NCBI GenBank assembly: GCA_965202915.1
Contig: OZ241847.1
Span: 744,001 to 808,000, forward strand
Direction: 5' to 3'
DNA length: 64,000 nucleotides
From: G965202915 sp965202915
GTDB lineage: Bacteria > Pseudomonadota > Gammaproteobacteria > Eutrophobiales > Eutrophobiaceae
Below the pieces are notes generated by a model, which searched no databases, was not told where the DNA came from, and was given only the letters and a program-made list of their open reading frames with translations. A program made the translations under genes and the position numbers. The stretch's first letter is position 1. Each line of letters opens with the position of its first letter. Positions 60,903-64,000 of this stretch are shown one piece after another.

Positions 60903-61751
60903 ATGGGTGAATACCCAGTAAATGGTACGGGGCTCGGTTTGCGGCGGTCATTTGTTCGAGCCGCCACAGACCAGTCCCTTCCTTCAATTGATTTCATGGA
61001 GGTCGCTCCGGAAAACTGGATCGACGTGGGCGGCCGATTTGGGCGCCTATTTGATATCATCACCGAAAAAATACCATTTGTATGCCACGGCCTGTCCCTA
61101 AATCTCGGCGGACCGGCACCGTTGGATGAAGCCTTTCTGCACAAAGTCAAACAATTTCTCGATCATTACAACATTCGCTGCTACAGCGAGCATTTAAGTT
61201 ATTGTGCCGATGACGGCCACCTCTATGATTTAATGCCCATCCCCTTTACCCGGGAAGCGGTACAATACGTTGCGGCCAGGATAAAAAACGTGCAGGCGAT
61301 CCTGGACAGGAAAATAGCGATAGAAAATGTATCCTATTACGCGGCGCCCGGACAGGAAATGTCCGAAATAGACTTTATTAATGCGGTTCTGGATGAGGCG
61401 GACTGCGATTTGCTACTGGATATCAATAATATCTACGTGAACAGCATTAACCATCGTTATGACCCGGCGGAATATCTAAAGTCACTGCCCGGCCATCGTA
61501 TCGCCTACGCACATATCGCCGGTCATTATGAAGAAGATGAAGACCTCAGGGTCGATACCCATGGTGCCGACGTCATTACTCCGGTTTGGGATCTTTTAAA
61601 GATTGCCTATGAACATTTTGGTGTATTTCCCACGTTGCTGGAACGCGATTTTAATATTCCTCCACTGAGGGAATTACTGGATGAAGCAGGTATCATTACC
61701 GCAATTCAAACCGAATCCACACAAGAGCATGCAAAACAACACCGCGCCTGA
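60903..61751 (+). CDS. hvfB: MNIO (DUF692) peptide-modifying enzyme, HvfB-like
   Basis: 282 aa. A TIM-barrel non-haem iron enzyme with metal ligands in VCHGLSLNLGG, YSEHLSYC, IENVSYYA, LLDINNIYVNS, AHIAGHYEED and DTHG. Members install oxazolone/thioamide or thiooxazole groups on Cys of a partner peptide. It lies 27 bp after hvfA and overlaps the next gene. Confidence 0.92.
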   Translation: MGEYPVNGTGLGLRRSFVRAATDQSLPSIDFMEVAPENWIDVGGRFGRLFDIITEKIPFVCHGLSLNLGGPAPLDEAFLHKVKQFLDHYNIRCYSEHLSYCADDGHLYDLMPIPFTREAVQYVAARIKNVQAILDRKIAIENVSYYAAPGQEMSEIDFINAVLDEADCDLLLDINNIYVNSINHRYDPAEYLKSLPGHRIAYAHIAGHYEEDEDLRVDTHGADVITPVWDLLKIAYEHFGVFPTLLERDFNIPPLRELLDEAGIITAIQTESTQEHAKQHRA

Positions 61752-62502
61752 GCAGTTTAAACAAGTCCAATACCGGTTCACGCAACATATCCGTGATCCT
61801 GACAATCAACCCGCGCCGGCTGACGTTGAAGACCGTCGCATGGCGATTTATCGCGACCTCCTATACCGCAATGTAGAGGGGTTTATCGCCGACGGATTTC
61901 CGGTTTTGCGCAAAATAATGAAGGATGAAGACTGGCATGCGATGATCCGTGATTATTTCAAGAGACATAACGCCCGCACCCCTTACTTTCCAAAATTGAC
62001 CAAAGAATTTATCGAATATCTTGAACATGAACGGCAAAATGACCATAACGATTATCCCTTCACGTTTGAATTGGCGCATTACGAATGGGTTGAATCGGTT
62101 ATTATCTTTGACCACAGGGCCATCCCCAATACAGGCATCGACCGTGACGGCGATTTACTCCACCGGGTGCCGGTCATTAATCCACTGATCATACCGCTGG
62201 CTTACACCTGGCCGGTACATAAAATCAGCCGTGATTATCTGCCCACCACACCGCCTGAGGGGCCGACTTACCTGCTCATATACAGAAACCGCAATCACGA
62301 ACACGGTTTCATAGAGCTTAATCCGGTGTCAGCCAAACTGATCGAGTATCTCCAAACCGGAGAACAGAAAACCGGTTATGACATTTTGATAAGCATAGCC
62401 AACCAGTTGGAGCATCCCAACCCCGAAGCCGTATTAGAGGGGGGGCTTGATATCATGCGCAAATTTCTGGAAAAGGACATTCTACTGGGCACCAGGATTT
62501 GA
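61729..62502 (+). CDS. hvfC: DUF2063 partner protein, HvfC-like
   Basis: 257 aa; start taken at the Met at 61729, which overlaps hvfB by 23 bp. The DUF2063 pattern is MAIYRDLLYRNVEGFIADGFPVLR and then FPKLTKEFIEYLE, with FELAHYEWVE further on. This family is the usual partner of MNIO enzymes and is thought to recognise the precursor peptide. Confidence 0.9.
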   Translation: MQNNTAPEQFKQVQYRFTQHIRDPDNQPAPADVEDRRMAIYRDLLYRNVEGFIADGFPVLRKIMKDEDWHAMIRDYFKRHNARTPYFPKLTKEFIEYLEHERQNDHNDYPFTFELAHYEWVESVIIFDHRAIPNTGIDRDGDLLHRVPVINPLIIPLAYTWPVHKISRDYLPTTPPEGPTYLLIYRNRNHEHGFIELNPVSAKLIEYLQTGEQKTGYDILISIANQLEHPNPEAVLEGGLDIMRKFLEKDILLGTRI

Positions 62503-62560
62503 ATCACTCTTTCACGTCGTATCGATAACACCATATCCACGTCTTAAAGGGAGTCAACCC

Positions 62561-64000
62561 ATGATGTCAGAACAACCGGCGCCGACTTTTCTAATATCAA
62601 CCCTTGAGTTCATGGCAGTGTTGTTTATTTTCGTTGTCGGGCTGGCCATGCTCGCGATTATTATCGTGTTCATCCTCGATATTACCCAGACCAAACAAGC
62701 CATCAGACGCAATTATCCGGTCGTCGGTCATTTTAGATATTATTTCGAACATCTCGGTGAATTTTTCAGGCAGTATTTTTTCGCAATGGACAGGGAGGAA
62801 CTGCCGTTCAATCGCGCCCAGCGTTCCTGGGCCTACCGTGCCGCAAAAAATATAGACAACACGGTCGCCTTTGGCTCGTCCAGGGATTTGCGCCCGCCGG
62901 GTACGGTCCTGTTTGTTAATTGTCCGTTTCCCACCTTGGGTGAAGACGCGGTCGACCCCGAACCGGTTACCCTGGGACCACACTGCGACAAGCCCTACAC
63001 CACTGCCTCCATATTTAATATTTCCGGTATGAGTTATGGCGCTATTTCCAAACCTGCGGTATTGGCCTTATCCAATGGCGCACGCATGGCCGGTTGCTGG
63101 ATGAACACCGGCGAGGGGGGGGTATCCCCCTATCACCTGGAAGGAGGCGGGGATATCGTATTTCAAATCGGCACGGCCAAGAACGGAGTACGGGACATGG
63201 ACGGCAATCTTAACGATGACAAACTAAGAGAAGTCGCCGCCCATGAACAGGTGAAAATGTTCGAGCTCAAATTGAGCCAGGGGGCGAAACCGGGCAAAGG
63301 CGGCATTTTACCCGGTGGTAAAGTCACCGACGAAATAGCCAAAATCCGCGGCATTCGGCCCGGTTCGGATGCAATCAGTCCGAATCGTCACACCGACGTC
63401 AATTCCAACGCCGACCTGCTGGATATGATTGCACGTATCCGCAGGGTCACCGGCAAGCCGGTTGGGTTTAAAACGGTGATCGGGGCATATGGCTGGTTGG
63501 ATAATTTATTCAAGGAAATCAATGAGCGCGGGACCGAAGCCGCCCCTGATTTTATCACCGTGGACAGTGCCGACGGCGGTACCGGTGCCGCACCGATGCC
63601 ATTGATGGACGATATGGGTTTGCCTTTGCGCGAAAGCCTGCCGTTACTGGTTGACAAGCTACATGCATACCAACTGCGAGAGCGAATCAAGGTCATTAGC
63701 TCCGGCAAGTTGATCACACCGGCCGACATGGCATGGGCGCTTTGCGTTGGTGCCGATTTTATCACTTCCGCCCGAGGTTTCATGTTTGCGCTGGGCTGCA
63801 TACAGGCCTTACAATGCAACAAAAACACCTGTCCAACCGGCATTACCACCCATAAGCTCAAATTACAAAGAGGGCTGGTGCCTAAGGACAAAGCGGTTCG
63901 AGTCATGTACTATGCAAAAAACATGGTAAAAGAAGTCGGTATCCTGGCTCATTCATGCGGGGTTAAATCCCCGAGAGGATTGAAGCGGATGCATGCCAGA
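62561..64000 (+). CDS. FMN-dependent glutamate-synthase-family protein (3' end outside window)
   Basis: 480 codons visible. GGGAG precedes the ATG. An N-terminal membrane helix (FMAVLFIFVVGLAMLAIIIVF) is followed by the central and FMN-binding domain of glutamate synthase type (GMSYGAISKPAVLALSNGAR, GEGGVSPYH, SQGAKPGKGGILPG, SPNRHTDV, VDSADGGTGAAPMP, GAD-FITSARGFMFALGC). A Cys cluster CIQALQCNKNTCPTGI matches the 3Fe-4S or Cys-binding loop. Not a classical GltB because the glutaminase domain is absent; a membrane-anchored redox enzyme of unknown substrate. Same strand as hvfABC, 58 bp downstream. Confidence 0.9.
   Translation, partial: MMSEQPAPTFLISTLEFMAVLFIFVVGLAMLAIIIVFILDITQTKQAIRRNYPVVGHFRYYFEHLGEFFRQYFFAMDREELPFNRAQRSWAYRAAKNIDNTVAFGSSRDLRPPGTVLFVNCPFPTLGEDAVDPEPVTLGPHCDKPYTTASIFNISGMSYGAISKPAVLALSNGARMAGCWMNTGEGGVSPYHLEGGGDIVFQIGTAKNGVRDMDGNLNDDKLREVAAHEQVKMFELKLSQGAKPGKGGILPGGKVTDEIAKIRGIRPGSDAISPNRHTDVNSNADLLDMIARIRRVTGKPVGFKTVIGAYGWLDNLFKEINERGTEAAPDFITVDSADGGTGAAPMPLMDDMGLPLRESLPLLVDKLHAYQLRERIKVISSGKLITPADMAWALCVGADFITSARGFMFALGCIQALQCNKNTCPTGITTHKLKLQRGLVPKDKAVRVMYYAKNMVKEVGILAHSCGVKSPRGLKRMHAR

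Overview
The window is bacterial chromosome, almost certainly from a gammaproteobacterium. The gene orders rpsP-rimM-trmD-rplS, alaC-hom-thrC, pgsA-uvrC and prfB-lysS (prfB with its classical +1 frameshift), a lipid A acyltransferase next to a heptosyltransferase, and a HvfABC-type operon all fit that class. I cannot name a genus. The window falls into a strange left part (1 to about 14.9 kb) and a mostly ordinary chromosomal right part with two or three decayed accessory patches.

Left part, 1-14.9 kb: an integron-type gene-cassette array. About seventeen attC-like sites (imperfect palindromes of about 33-109 bp with RYYYAAC and GTTRRRY-type ends) alternate with unrelated genes of very uneven base composition. 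From about 2.1 kb rightwards nearly all cassette genes lie on the minus strand with their stop codons in or near an attC, as expected for real cassettes; the two leftmost genes are on the plus strand. No integron integrase is visible, so the segment is either a CALIN (attC cluster lacking integrase) or the far part of a larger integron. Cargo includes a PD-(D/E)XK-like nuclease, an HNH nuclease with a DUF3427-like N-terminus, a SieB-like membrane protein, a rhodanese and a GNAT acetyltransferase (both frameshifted), an NTF2-like protein, an OmpV/MipA porin, an AbrB antitoxin beside a fused remnant of two toxin genes, and a secreted 16-residue-repeat protein. One cassette carries a whole four-gene ECF sigma/anti-sigma/EF-hand/periplasmic sensor operon. 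The array has been invaded by two copies of a RAYT (REP-associated tyrosine transposase) element, one nested in an IS3 fragment, and by two 236-bp miniature derivatives of a different RAYT.

15-26 kb: a GspE/PilB-type ATPase, xerD, a coiled-coil lipoprotein, the ribosomal operon rpsP-rimM-trmD-rplS, 5-formyltetrahydrofolate cyclo-ligase, a lipoprotein, a PQQ dehydrogenase and an ATPase-metA pair. 26-33.5 kb: a decayed stretch, a family 11 fucosyltransferase, a dead transposase, a type I export-like ABC transporter, then an acyltransferase and a heptosyltransferase of lipid A/core synthesis. 33.5-41 kb: tRNA-Cys, tRNA-Gly, pgsA, uvrC, a catalase-like protein, a di-haem cytochrome, an LCAT-type lipase and tRNA-Ser.

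41-46 kb: a second accessory patch with a dead transposase, a frameshifted FkbM methyltransferase, small membrane proteins, a cupin and a duplicated SpoIIAA-like gene. 46-64 kb: alaC-hom-thrC, a phosphoglycerate-mutase-like gene overlapping recJ, a three-gene phosphorelay (membrane histidine kinase, single-domain receiver, receiver-GGDEF-EAL), prfB, lysS, and then an operon for a Cys-repeat peptide (EGKCG motifs), its MNIO/DUF692 modifying enzyme and a DUF2063 partner. This is the HvfABC/oxazolin-type metallophore RiPP arrangement. The window ends inside a membrane-anchored glutamate-synthase-family FMN protein.
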